From Phytophthora hibernalis (lineage: Eukaryota > Oomycota > Peronosporomycetes > Peronosporales > Peronosporaceae): a DNA stretch of 64,000 nucleotides. Positions 19,961 to 31,100 of this stretch are shown here, piece after piece. The notes under the pieces are model-generated. The model saw only the letters and a program-made list of their open reading frames with translations, searched no databases and was not told the origin of the DNA. Both the position numbers and the translations under genes were made by a program. The stretch is from contig JAAKBF010000027.1 in assembly GCA_012656075.1 (NCBI GenBank), positions 62,001 through 126,000 on the forward strand, read 5' to 3'. Each line of letters opens with the position of its first letter. Positions within the stretch are counted from its first letter, which is position 1.

Positions 19961-21004
19961 TGTTGTGTAGGGAAATCCAGATTTTGGGTGACCCTACACT
20001 AGGGACGCCTAAACTAGACCAGTGGGTACATCGCACTCAAGTGGATCAAGGGGTACACCATCAAGTGGGTACACTGCCAAGTGAATACACCGCCAAGTGG
20101 ATACATCGCACTCAACAGGGAACGGAGTTAAACGAGAACCGCACTTAGCTGAACTCAGCGAAGGACGGACCCAGCGATGGACGGACTCAGCGATAATCGA
20201 CTCGGCGATAATCGACTCAGCGGAAGTTGGACTCGGCGAAAGTCGACTTGGCGAGAATATGCCTCGAGGGAGATATACCAACGGGGATAAATCAGGATCT
20301 GACCGAAGAGTCGCCGTGAGGTAGGTAAACAGCTCGACACCAAGGGACGGAGCTGAGCGAAGAGTCGCAGGGAGATCTGTAACGACTCCATTTCATTAGA
20401 TATTTGTAAAGGACCGATAGAAGACCATAGGGAAGAGCCCGGAGGGGCTCTCCGAAGACATAGAGATAACAATCAGAGCAGAATCTTCTAAGTCCAAGAA
20501 CAGCGTACACTTTTCCGGTAAGTCCCTGCGTGAGCTGGATTATGTCTACCGTCGTTCCCCGAGAGGCATACCTTGTAGGGGAGCCGTCTGGTAGCGCCAA
20601 GAGATCAAGGTCGGCCCGGGTGGGCACTTCTCGCTACCAAGCCGAGACAAGTCTCGTCGATTCGACGAGCCGGTGGGTCTGCACAACCCAGGACACCGTA
20701 ACCTCCTAGCTGGGCGTAATCTGCGCCTGGTGACCTGTAAACGCGCTGCGCGCTGCCGTCCATAGTTTGGTGGAGGGCACAGGGTTTTGCACGGAGACTG
20801 CCCCGCTCAGGCGAGTCTCTGGAGAAGTTTGGAGCTTGGCACTTGTTGGGAGTAACACTCAACTGAACCCCGGCTGGGGCGAACCGCAAAGGGAACCGAC
20901 AGGAACCCTGCGCAAGCCCAACATCGCCGACCTGACTCGGCGAATTGTTGTGCTGTTGCGTGGAAGTCGGACTAACGACGTTTTATGTGAATCACAACAC
21001 CACA
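19961..21004 (+). repeat. Gypsy-2 5' LTR
   Basis: Matches 35118-36165. Starts TGTTGTGTAGGG, ends CACAACACCACA. Contains a cluster of CTC(A/G)GCGA motifs at 20154, 20186, 20201, 20216, 20232. Confidence 0.9.
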
Positions 21005-21006
21005 AC

Positions 21007-21022
21007 TGGTGCCGCGACCCGG
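21007..21022 (+). other. Gypsy-2 primer binding site (putative)
   Basis: TGGTGCCGCGACCCGG begins two bases after the LTR and has the TGG start expected for tRNA 3' CCA pairing. The tRNA is not identified. Confidence 0.6.
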
Positions 21023-21091
21023 TATTCAGTGGTGTGCTTTGTTTTCGCAGGTAACAAGTACAACCAAGTTAAGAGCAACAATTGAGAGAAC

Positions 21092-23397
21092 ATGGTCAAG
21101 GGATCGCCAAATTTAAGCGACGCAAGACCGGCGACGGCCGGAGGATCGCCGCTCGATGAGTCGAACTCGACGAGAGCCATCATTACAGCCGCGGATGCGG
21201 AGGAGACTCGCTCCGTCCAATTTGACGATTTCGACGATAACGGAGACCATGGAAGCGAGGAGGAGGAAGAAGAAGAGAAGGATGATGATGAAGGGACGGA
21301 GTATGATGACGTGAAGATAGTCGTCGATTTCCGTGAAGAAGTCGATGAGTTGTCGCTGCAGGTGACCCGCATGGGAACTCCTCGCCCAGTCGAGCGGAAC
21401 CTCGCAGCGGAACTCGGCGAGGACGATGACGACGAACATAACGTGGCTCCGGGTGATCGACCACCGCTCATTCCCAAGGCGATAAAGAATGTCGAAACAC
21501 CGAAGGAAAACCAAATTTTGGCCCAACTCGTCAAAGAAATAAAGACCAACAGTCGGTGGATCAACATGTTCGCTCCGATGTACATGTATCAAGCGAAGTG
21601 GGCTCAACTTAGCGAGGAACTGAGTCAACCCATCAATAGCCAAACGATGGACCAACTCGTCGAGGACACGGTGATATTACTCCGAGCGATGGGATACCGG
21701 TGCGGCCATAAACCATCGAACCCGGCGCTGACATATTGGAGTGTGCACACGGTCGGCGTCGAGCTGATGAGATGGAAGCGCAAGTTGAAAGACTTGTTTG
21801 GGATGCAAGGTGGACCAAACGGACAATTACCCAAGGCTCGCCGAGCTGAAGAAACCGACGAGACCAAATCGGCTCCACCACAACCGTACGTCACTGAGCC
21901 GTACGTCTTCCCGAGCCGAGTGAAGACCCAGCGAAAGTTCCGTTGCCGAAGACACCCGAGACGAAGCGTGGCGTATTCCGGGGCACTGAGGGAACACCGT
22001 ATTTCGCCGACTCGCACATGCAAACTCCGACAAAGGCCAGCGATCAGCCAGCTCGACGCCCGATGGCAGAATTCATCACTGCCGAAAAAGCCGCCGAGCT
22101 CCGTCGCCTGATCCGATCGGACGCTGCAGCACTTGCAGCCCCTAGAGGGGATGATCAACTCAGCGATGAAGACGATTACCCTGGGCACCGCGATGTCGAT
22201 GAGTCGCCACATGACCACATTCGTCAGCTCAGCTTCGATGGGGCTGAAAGCGACCGAGGACAAGTCTTGGAAATTAGGATGCAAGCGCCGCTTGAGAAGA
22301 TCATGACCTTTGACGGGAAGCGCTACCGGTCGGAAGATGCGTCACAATGGATCAAACGCTTCATTTACGAGATGAAGGGGACGTGTAAACGGCAAGATGA
22401 GTGGTGTGAACCGTTCTCGAGTCTGGGCAAGGCAGCTAAGGGGTGGTTCTGACAGCTTCCCAAGAAGACTCAGCAAAAGTGGAATCTCCTCAGCTAAGTC
22501 TTCCTGGACTACTACTGCTCCCAATTCGACCAGTCGGCGCGAGCCCGCTACTACTCAGCGATACGCAGGAGAATGAACATGTCTGCGACTTCTTGCTGCG
22601 AGTGAATGGATACGCGCGAACCGCACACATCCAGTACGAGACGGGTTGGAGCTGACGCCGCCGACCACGTCGAACATTTCCTTCTTAATTGCGGAGACGA
22701 CGACATCATGGATCTGCATCTGCTCTACCCACAACGACTCAGCGAAGGTCGAGAAGGTGATCAACCAGCGCTTACTCGGTGCAAAGCGCAAGAAACAACG
22801 CGATCGACTGAGCACAAACCGCAGTAAGGACGCCAAACGAGATGAGAAGAAGGGAGAACAAAATCGCCGAGTCGACTCCAAGAAACAGCAGGACGAACGT
22901 CGTGGGCGACATGGTGAGGACAACAGTCGCCGAGTTACGCTAGCAGATGCGTCGATCGACGACCTGTGGACGGCACTCGACACTCGCCGAGCTACAGCAA
23001 ATACCGACCTCTATGACTCGTCGAATGGAAAAGCGATGCGAGCGAAGTCCTCGACCAAGACACTGAAGAAGACTCGGACTACATCGACGCCGGTAATACG
23101 ACTGGAGACACCAACCGATACCAGCAGAACTCGTCGAATCCCAAAGGACAAGCTAATCGGCGAGACGGGTCTCGAGAGCGGAAGGCATACGGTCCGTGGG
23201 GAGCCTGCGGAGCAGCAGGTCACGAGGAACACTTTTGGCGCCGACGCTGCAAGTTGTGCAAGCAAGTACACGAAGTAGGCCAGTGCGAACTCTTCCGACG
23301 CTTCGAGAAACTCGCCAAGTTCATTAAGACGTCAGTCGACAAGTCCATTGTCCCGGCCGATCTTCAGGGCATCTACTCGTCGAGCCATTTAAACTAG
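21092..23397 (+). pseudogene. Gypsy-2 gag, first copy (complete but interrupted)
   Basis: ATG 21092 opens a protein with an acidic N-terminal region (a run of Glu followed by KDDDEGTEYDD), the segment around MDQLVEDTVILLRAMGYRCG, and a Gag domain (WIKRFIYEMKGTCKRQDEW, SLGKAAKGWF). A TGA at 22450-22452 interrupts this domain; the same codon position is TGA in all three tandem copies. The C-terminal end carries Cys/His knuckles (ACGAAGHEEHFWRRRC, CKLCKQVHEVGQC) and stops at TAG 23395-23397. A C-run difference near 21913 shifts the frame relative to copies 2 and 3. Confidence 0.75.
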
Positions 23398-23644
23398 TGG
23401 GCTCGCCAACCATGACTGGGTTGGACAACAACGGGCTGCCACAGTCAGCAGAACCAGCAGTCGAAGCAAACTACGTGTTTGTTTTTGTTGGGGAAGCGGA
23501 ACGGCCCGAAGAGTGGAGTGAGAATGAGAGGGATGAAGAGAGCGGACGAGCGGATGTGGACGAGAATAGTGGGCTCGGCGAGTCGAACGAAGACGAAGAC
23601 CGAGCGATTGGAAGTATGGACCGAACTCAGCGATCGATGATCTC

Positions 23645-25397
23645 CAAACGATGGACCAACTCGTCGAGGACACGGCGATATTACTCCGAGCGATGGGATA
23701 CCGGTGCGGCCATAAACCATCGAACCCGGCGCTGACATATTGGAGTGTGCACACGGTCGGCGTCGAGCTGATGAGATGGAAGCGCAAGTTGAAAGACTTG
23801 TTTGGGATGCAAGGTGGACCAAACGGACAATTACCCAAGGCTCGCCGAGCTGAAGAAACCGACGAGACCAAATCGGCTCCACCACAACCGTACGTCACTG
23901 AGCCGTACGTCTTCCCCGAGCCGAGTGAAGACCCAGCGAAAGTTCCGTTGCCAAAGACACCCGAGACGAAGCGTGGCGTATTCCGGGGCACTGAGGGAAC
24001 ACCGTATTTCGCCGACTCGCACATGCAAAACTCCGAAGAAGGCCAGCGATCAGCCAGCTCGACCCCCGATGGCAGAATTCATCACTGCCGAAAAAGCCGC
24101 CGAGCTCCGTCGCCTGATCCGATCGGACGCTGCAGCACTTGCAGCCCCTAGAGGGATGATCAACTCAGCGATGAAGACGATTACCCTGGGCACCGCGATG
24201 TCGATGAGTCGCCACATGACCACATTCGTCAGCTCAGCTTCGATGGGGCTGAAAGCGACCGAGGACAAGTCTTGGAAATTAGGATGCAAGCGCCGCTTGA
24301 GAAGATCATGACCTTTGACGGGAAGCGCTACCGGTCGGAAGATGCGTCACAATGGATCAAACGCTTCATTTACGAGATGAAGGGGACGTGCAAACGGCAA
24401 GATGAGTGGTGTGAACCGTTCTCGAGTCTGGGCAAGGCAGCTAAGGGGTGGTTCTGACAGCTTCCCAAGAAGACTCAGCAAAAGTGGAATCTCCTCAGCT
24501 GAGTCCTCCTGGACTACTACTGCTCCCAATTCGACCAGTCGGCGCGAGCCCGCTACTACTCAGCGATACGCAGGGAGAATGAACATGTCTGCGACTTCTT
24601 GCTGCGAGTGAATGGATACGCGCGAACCGCACACATCCAGTACGAGACGGGTTGGAGCTGACGCCGCCGACCACGTCGAACATTTCCTTCTTAATTGCGG
24701 AGACGACGACATCATGGATCTGCTCTACCCACAACGACTCAGCGAAGGTCGAGAAGGTGATCAACCAGCGCTTACTCGGTGCAAAGCGCAAGAAACAACG
24801 CGATCGACTGAGCACAAACCGCAGTAAGGACGCCAAACGAGATGAGAAGAAGGGAGAACAAAATCGCCGAGTCGACTCCAAGAAACAGCAGGACGAACGT
24901 CGTGGGCGACATGGTGAGGACAACAGTCGCCGAGTTACGCTAGCAGATGCGTCGATCGACGACCTGTGGACGGCACTCGACACTCGCCGAGCTACAGCAA
25001 ATACCGACCTCTATGACTCGTCGAATGGAAAAGCGATGCGAGCGAAGTCCTCGACCAAGACACTGAAGAAGACTCGGACTACATCGACGCCGGTAATACG
25101 ACTGGAGACACCAACCGATACCAGCAGAACTCGTCGAATCCCAAAGGACAAGCTAATCGGCGAGACGGGTCTCGAGAGCGGAAGGCATACGGTCCGTGGG
25201 GAGCCTGCGGAGCAGCAGGTCACGAGGAACACTTTTGGCGCCGACGCTGCAAGTTGTGCAAGCAAGTACACGAAGTAGGCCAGTGCGAACTCTTCCGACG
25301 CTTCGAGAAACTCGCCAAGTTCATTAAGACGTCAGTCGACAAGTCCATTGTCCCGGCCGATCTTCAGGACATCTACTCGTCGAGCCATTTAAACTAG
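23645..25397 (+). pseudogene. Gypsy-2 gag, second (partial) copy
   Basis: Repeats gag from the MDQLVEDTAILLRAMGY segment to the TAG at 25395-25397. It lacks the N-terminal 180 or so residues. TGA at 24455-24457 interrupts the Gag domain as in the other copies. A GGG run near 24151 (GGGG in copy 1) puts the following Asp/Glu-rich stretch out of frame. Confidence 0.75.
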
Positions 25398-25644
25398 TGG
25401 GCTCGCCAACCATGACTGGGTTGGACAACAACGGGCTGCCACAGTCAGCAGAACCAGCAGTCGAAGCAAACTACGTGTTTGTTTTTGTTGGGGAAGCGGA
25501 ACGGCCCGAAGAGTGGAGTGAGAATGAGAGGGATGAAGAGAGCGGACGAGCGGATGTGGACGAGAATAGTGGGCTCGGCGAGTCGAACGAAGACGAAGAC
25601 CGAGCGATTGGAAGTATGGACCGAACTCAGCGATCGATGATCTC

Positions 25645-27400
25645 CAAACGATGGACCAACTCGTCGAGGACACGGCGATATTACTCCGAGCGATGGGATA
25701 CCGGTGCGGCCATAAACCATCGAACCCGGCGCTGACATATTGGAGTGTGCACACGGTCGGCGTCGAGCTGATGAGATGGAAGCGCAAGTTGAAAGACTTG
25801 TTTGGGATGCAAGGTGGACCAAACGGACAATTACCCAAGGCTCGCCGAGCTGAAGAAACCGACGAGACCAAATCGGCTCCACCACAACCGTACGTCACTG
25901 AGCCGTACGTCTTCCCCGAGCCGAGTGAAGACCCAGCGAAAGTTCCGTTGCCAAAGACACCCGAGACGAAGCGTGGCGTATTCCGGGGCACTGAGGGAAC
26001 ACCGTATTTCGCCGACTCGCACATGCAAAACTCCGAAGAAGGCCAGCGATCAGCCAGCTCGACCCCGATGGCAGAATTCATCACTGCCGAAAAAGCCGCC
26101 GAGCTCCGTCGCCTGATCCGATCGGACGCTGCAGCACTTGCAGCCCCTAGAGGGATGATCAACTCAGCGATGAAGACGATTACCCTGGGCACCGCGATGT
26201 CGATGAGTCGCCACATGACCACATTCGTCAGCTCAGCTTCGATGGGGCTGAAAGCGACCGAGGACAAGTCTTGGAAATTAGGATGCAAGCGCCGCTTGAG
26301 AAGATCATGACCTTTGACGGGAAGCGCTACCGGTCGGAAGATGCGTTACAATGGATCAAACGCTTCATCTACGAGATGAAGGGGACGTGCAAACGGCAAG
26401 ATGAGTGGTGTGAACCATTCTCGAGTCTGGGCAAGGCAGCTAAGGGGTGGTTCTGACAGCTTCCCAAGAAGACTCAGCGAAAGTGGAATCTCCTCAGCGA
26501 AGCCTCCTGGACTACTACTGTTCGCAATTCGACCAGTCGGCGCGAGCCCGCTACTACTCAGCGAGACGCAGGGAGAATGAACATGTCTGCGACTTCTTGC
26601 TGCGAGTGAATGGCTACGCGCGAACCGCACACATCCAGTACGAGACGGGTGGAGCTGACGCCGCCGACCACGTCGAACATTTCCTTCTTAATTGCGGAGA
26701 CGACGACATCATGGATCTGCATCTGCTCTACCCACAACGACTCAGCGAAGGTCGAGAAGGTGATCAACCAGCGCTTACTCGGTGCAAAGCGCAAGAAACA
26801 ACGCGATCGACTGAGCACAAACCGCAGTAAGGACGCCAAACGAGATGAGAAGAAGGGAGAACAAAATCGCCGAGTCGACTCCAAGAAACAGCAGGACGAA
26901 CGTCGTGGGCGACATGGTGAGGACAACAGTCGCCGAGTTACGCTAGCAGATGCGTCGATCGACGACCTGTGGACGGCACTCGACACTCGCCGAGCTACAG
27001 CAAATACCGACCTCTATGACTCGTCGAATGGAAAAGCGATGCGAGCGAAGTCCTCGACCAAGACACTGAAGAAGACTCGGACTACATCGACGCCGGTAAT
27101 ACGACTGGAGACACCAACCGATACCAGCAGAACTCGTCGAATCCCAAAGGACAAGCTAATCGCCGAGACGGGTCTCGAGAGCGGAAGGCATACGGTCCGT
27201 GGGGAGCCTGCGGAGCAGCAGGTCACGAGGAACACTTTTGGCGCCGACGCTGCAAGTTGTGCAAGCAAGTACACGAAGTAGGCCAGTGCGAACTCTTCCG
27301 ACGCTTCGAGAAACTCGCCAAGTTCATTAAGACGTCAGTCGACAAGTCCATTGTCCCGGCCGATCTTCAGGGCATCTACTCGTCGAGCCATTTAAACTAG
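25645..27400 (+). pseudogene. Gypsy-2 gag, third (partial) copy
   Basis: Same extent as copy 2, ending at TAG 27398-27400, with TGA at 26454-26456. This is the copy physically joined to the protease region, so it marks the natural gag-pol junction. A few substitutions and one CCCC/CCCCC difference near 26064 separate it from copy 2. Confidence 0.75.
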
Positions 27401-28421
27401 TGGGCTCGCCAACCATGACTAGGTTGGACAACAACGGGCTGCCACAGTCAGCAGAACCAGCAGTCGAAGCAAACTACGTGTTTGTTTTTGTTGGGGAAGC
27501 GGAACGGCCCGAAGAGTGGAGTGAGAATGAGAGGGATGAAGAGAGCGGACGAGCGGATGTGGACGAGAATAGTGGGCTCGGCGAGTCGAACGAAGACGAA
27601 GACCGAGCGATTGGAAGTATGGACGAACTCTGCGATCGATGATCTCGATAGGTCAAGCCAAGAGATGGAAGTTGCTCCCTGGTGAGCGACTGGGATGGTG
27701 GTCATCGAGGAAATTCGATCGCCGAGTGAGAATGCGGGCTCTAGTGATGGGAGCTGTGAATGATGAACGGACAAAAATCTTGTTGGATACCGGAGCAAAC
27801 GTGTCGGCTGTGACCGAAGCATTCGCTAGGAAGTTGCGACTGAAGCGACTTACCAACAACGACATGAAGATCGATGTCCAAGGAATCGCCAAGTCAAAGG
27901 TAGCGACCACCTCTCGCGCAATCGTTAAGGTTACGCTGGGATGGGAAGTGGTTTACGAATTCGAGGTGTGGATCATGCCTCATCATGCTGGAGTCGACCT
28001 GATCTTGGGTACCGACTTCATCATACCGGCCGGTATCAGGCTGGACTTGTACAATTCAATGGCAAAACTGCCCGATGAGGTCGTGGTGCCACTAATCAAG
28101 TCGTCGAGAGATGTAGACGACACAGAATACGACCGTGAAGTGATCGGAGGCCCACGGGAGACATTGGACATTATGGGGAGAGAAATCGCTCAGTTCAAGT
28201 TGAGATGGAGACACCCCAGCGAATCGACGCATGAGCTGTGGGTTCGCCAACTGCAAGGGGTGATACCAACAGTCGAGAACAACGCTGCGGGACGAGCCGT
28301 GCGGGTGTTGCTGACAAACATCACCGCGAGCCTGACGTGGTGTCCAGCCCACTTTCCGGTAGTTCTATGGATGCCCCACGGAGTACTGCCTCGGGATGAT
28401 GGTTATGTGCGGGTGAACTGA
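27401..28421 (+). CDS. Gypsy-2 pol start and aspartic protease
   Basis: An acidic leader (VEANYVFVFVGEAERPEEWS) after the gag stop leads, with a register change near 27640, into a 260-codon frame to TGA 28419-28421. The retropepsin motif ILLDTGANVSAV has its catalytic Asp codon at 27786-27788; GVDLILGTDFIIPAGI is the matching C-terminal motif. The protease matures Gag-Pol in active relatives. The register change coincides with the end of the third tandem unit. Confidence 0.8.
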
Positions 28422-30180
28422 GCGAAATATCGCGACTGGCAAGTGCTTGCCTACGAGGGCGCTCCCAACAACCGACTCCTAAGGAAAGAGCAACGGCTAT
28501 ATATGGAATGGCTTAGCCGACAGCCTCCCGCTGTCGAAAGGCCACAGTACACGACGCCGACGGCTATAAAACAAAGACCCGTCCAACCAGAGGAGGACGA
28601 TACTCGTGAATCGCTAGAAGTTGACGAGCTCGACGAAGATTTGACAGGTGTATCTAACTCAGCGACCGGAGAAACACCTTAGACTGATGCCATTGAGGAA
28701 GACTCGTCAAAACCTGACGAATCGACCATCTCGGCGAAGCAAACTGACGATTCTCTAATGGACACAACGAACAAAAAAGGGAAGGAAGTGACTGGCAGCA
28801 GCCGCCATTGGACCAGCAAGACTCGGCGATAGCCGCTGTCCACAGGAAGGGCATCAGAAAAGATGCTCTACCAAAATAGACAGGGGTGACCAGTGGGACC
28901 CTGGCGAACGCCTGGCAGACCAACATACTCCTAGGCTACTGAAGCCAGGACTCATCGAATCTGGATAATTGGAGGTGTCAGATACTCCATTGAGCCCAGA
29001 CCCAACCAAAGACCTTCGGTTGCGGTTCCTCGCGGCCGCTGAAGATCTCGAGATGCGCCACTCGACGGCTGACGTCGTTCTCGAAGACGGGTCAGAACTC
29101 GCCGAGTTTGAGCACTCCTCGAGCGACGAGAGTCTACCAGATTACACTCATGAGCTCGCCTTTTTGCCTGACCTGACGGAATCGTTATCAACGAAGCTAG
29201 ACTACGAAGGCGACAACGTTTTATCTCCAGCGCACGATGTTCGACAGGAAAAGAAGCTCGTCGAAACCTTGAAACGGCATGAAAATGTCATGATCTCGAG
29301 CGGAAATGCGCTTCCACCACCGGCATACGGTGTGTTCTGCGATATCGACGTCCAAGGGCACGAACCCATCAAGCAAAGAGCGCCGGAGAGTGCCACTGAC
29401 GAACTTGAGCAAAATTTATGAGCTTTTGAAAGTTCTGCTTCCAGCAGGGCTCGTGTCATTTTCAAAGAGCCCTTGGGCCTTGTCAATTGTGATTGTCATG
29501 AAGAAGAATGGTGTCGACATTAGGCTTTGCATCGACTATAAGCTGATGAACGCAATTACAGTCAGTATGGAATACGCAATGCCGCTGGTCGACGACCTGC
29601 TGACGGAACTCGAGAGCTACTTGTGGTTCTGTTCCCTCGACGCTGCTAGTGGATTCTGGGCCGTAATGATGGCTCGACGAGCTCGCGAAATTTCAGCTTT
29701 TGTGTGTGCTCTCGGCCACTTCGAGTGGTTGTGCATGCCGTTTGGGCTTTAAAATGCGCCCATGATCTATCAGCGACTCATCGACAATGCTCTCTGGGGT
29801 TACGTGCAACCGAGAGGTGGCTGGGCTACGTTCGCCGGCAAGATGCGGCTCTCTGAGGCTACAGCAATAGCTCAGCGAAGGAAACGACCATGCAAGGGGC
29901 CGATTCGATGAGTTTAAGCACCAAATTTGAAGCCGACTACCGATCTCTCGATGAGTCTGACCCGCTGCAAGAGCTCATCAACAGCCCTGAGAATGACATG
30001 TTCAGTGCGGGTGAGCCAGACGAGTCACAGTTAATTCCGGTCTTTGGTCGACGATCGTTTGTCGACGATATTTGCTTTGGCGGTGCAACATTCGACGAGT
30101 GCCTCAACACGCTCGACCGGTTGCTAAACCGATTCGCCGAGTGCAGAATCAGTGTGAATTTCACCAAGAGTATTTTTGTC
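28422..30180 (+). pseudogene. Gypsy-2 linker and reverse transcriptase, 3' truncated
   Basis: An Asp/Glu-rich linker (28443-28682, 28969-29421) leads into RT blocks IRLCIDYKLMNAITV, WFCSLDAASGFWAVMM, FEWLCMPFGL and, in another register, the catalytic FVDD at 30058-30069 followed by RLLNRFAECRISVNFTKSIF. There is a stop at 29750 after PFGL and a shift before the FVDD block. The RT thumb, RNase H, integrase zinc finger and integrase catalytic core are absent; sequence jumps near 30180 to the integrase C terminus. This is an internal deletion, not simple decay. Confidence 0.75.
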
Positions 30181-30734
30181 CAGTCGAACCAAAACGGTCT
30201 CTGTTCAAGATTGGAGACCAAGTCTGGCTGTTCATGGAGCGCGTCAAACCAGGCCTGAAGAAGAAGCTAGCCCATCGATGGCACGGCCCGTTCCGGATCA
30301 AGCAGAAGATCGAGGAGTTCGCCTACGAGCTGGAGCTGCCTGACAAGAGTGGCTACCGGTTCTATCCAGTAGTCCACGTGTCCAGACTGAAGAAAGTGAC
30401 CGAGCTAGGCGAAAGGCCTACGACTTTGCTAGTCAAGGGAATCAGCGAAACCGATCGATTGGATTTCGACGAGGAACTGCTGCCAGAAGACAGCTGGGAG
30501 CCTGACGAACGGACTGGTTGTTATGAAGTCGAAGCCATCCTTAGGGACGAAATGCCACTCTCGACGAGTACGGACCGAGCCCAGCACCGGGTTCTGTTAA
30601 AATGGGTAGGCTATGAAGAACCCAGCTGGGAACCACTGTCAAATTTATCGTGTGGAGGTCTTCTCTTTGACTATCTTCGACAAAAGAAACGTGAAAACCG
30701 TCTGCAAATGGTGCAAGTTGCAGACGAGTGTTAA
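30181..30734 (+). CDS. Gypsy-2 integrase C-terminal domain with chromodomain
   Basis: After the deletion point the frame gives LFKIGDQVWLFMERVKPG and LAHRWHGPFRI, a GPY/F-type integrase C-terminal module, then FYPVVHVSRLKK. The last 70 residues form a chromodomain: CYEVEAILRDE, HRVLLKWVGYEEPSWEPLSN, LLFDYLRQKKREN. Stop TAA at 30732-30734. Chromodomains in chromovirus integrases direct insertion to marked chromatin. The open frame extends upstream to 30072 only because of the deletion junction. Confidence 0.85.
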
Positions 30735-31100
30735 AATCTATTGCATATGACAAAATACCACCGACCTCTGAAGACAAGCATGCAAGTCGAGTGAGCGAAA
30801 GCTACTGCGTCAACTTATATGTTTGATATTACGAAATGGATGAGTACGATCCACATGAAGAAAAATAAATAACTACCAAGACTCATCGAAAACTGCAACT
30901 GGGCGAACTGGGAGTCTCAGCGAAACGGCTGCTTAGGCCTCGTCGAAAATTGGCTCGAACATGTGAAGACCGACACGATTGGCCGGAGGCTGAGCATTCT
31001 CGTCACAATCAGGAGGCTCTGGTTCGTTGGGATCAGTGTCCTCCTGCAAGGCCCTCTAGACGTCTCTGACGGAAAATTCCCCTGGGGCAAACACTGGAAA
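30735..31100. other. Gypsy-2 spacer after pol
   Basis: Short region between the chromodomain stop and the end of the antisense reading frame. No gene seen. Confidence 0.4.

Larger units (their letters stand above)
21641..27646 (+). repeat. Tandem triplication of gypsy-2 gag / early pol (about 2.0-kb unit)
   Basis: Unit 1 is 21641-23644, unit 2 is 23645-25644, unit 3 is 25645-27646. Units are near-identical by eye. Each starts CAAACGATGGACCAACTCGT and ends at GATCGATGATCTC, with a shared C at the breakpoint. Unit 3 runs on into unique protease sequence and unit 1 is joined to the unique 5' gag, so the parent had one unit. All three share the TGA in gag. They differ from one another mainly by single-base length changes in G and C runs. 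Confidence 0.88.
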
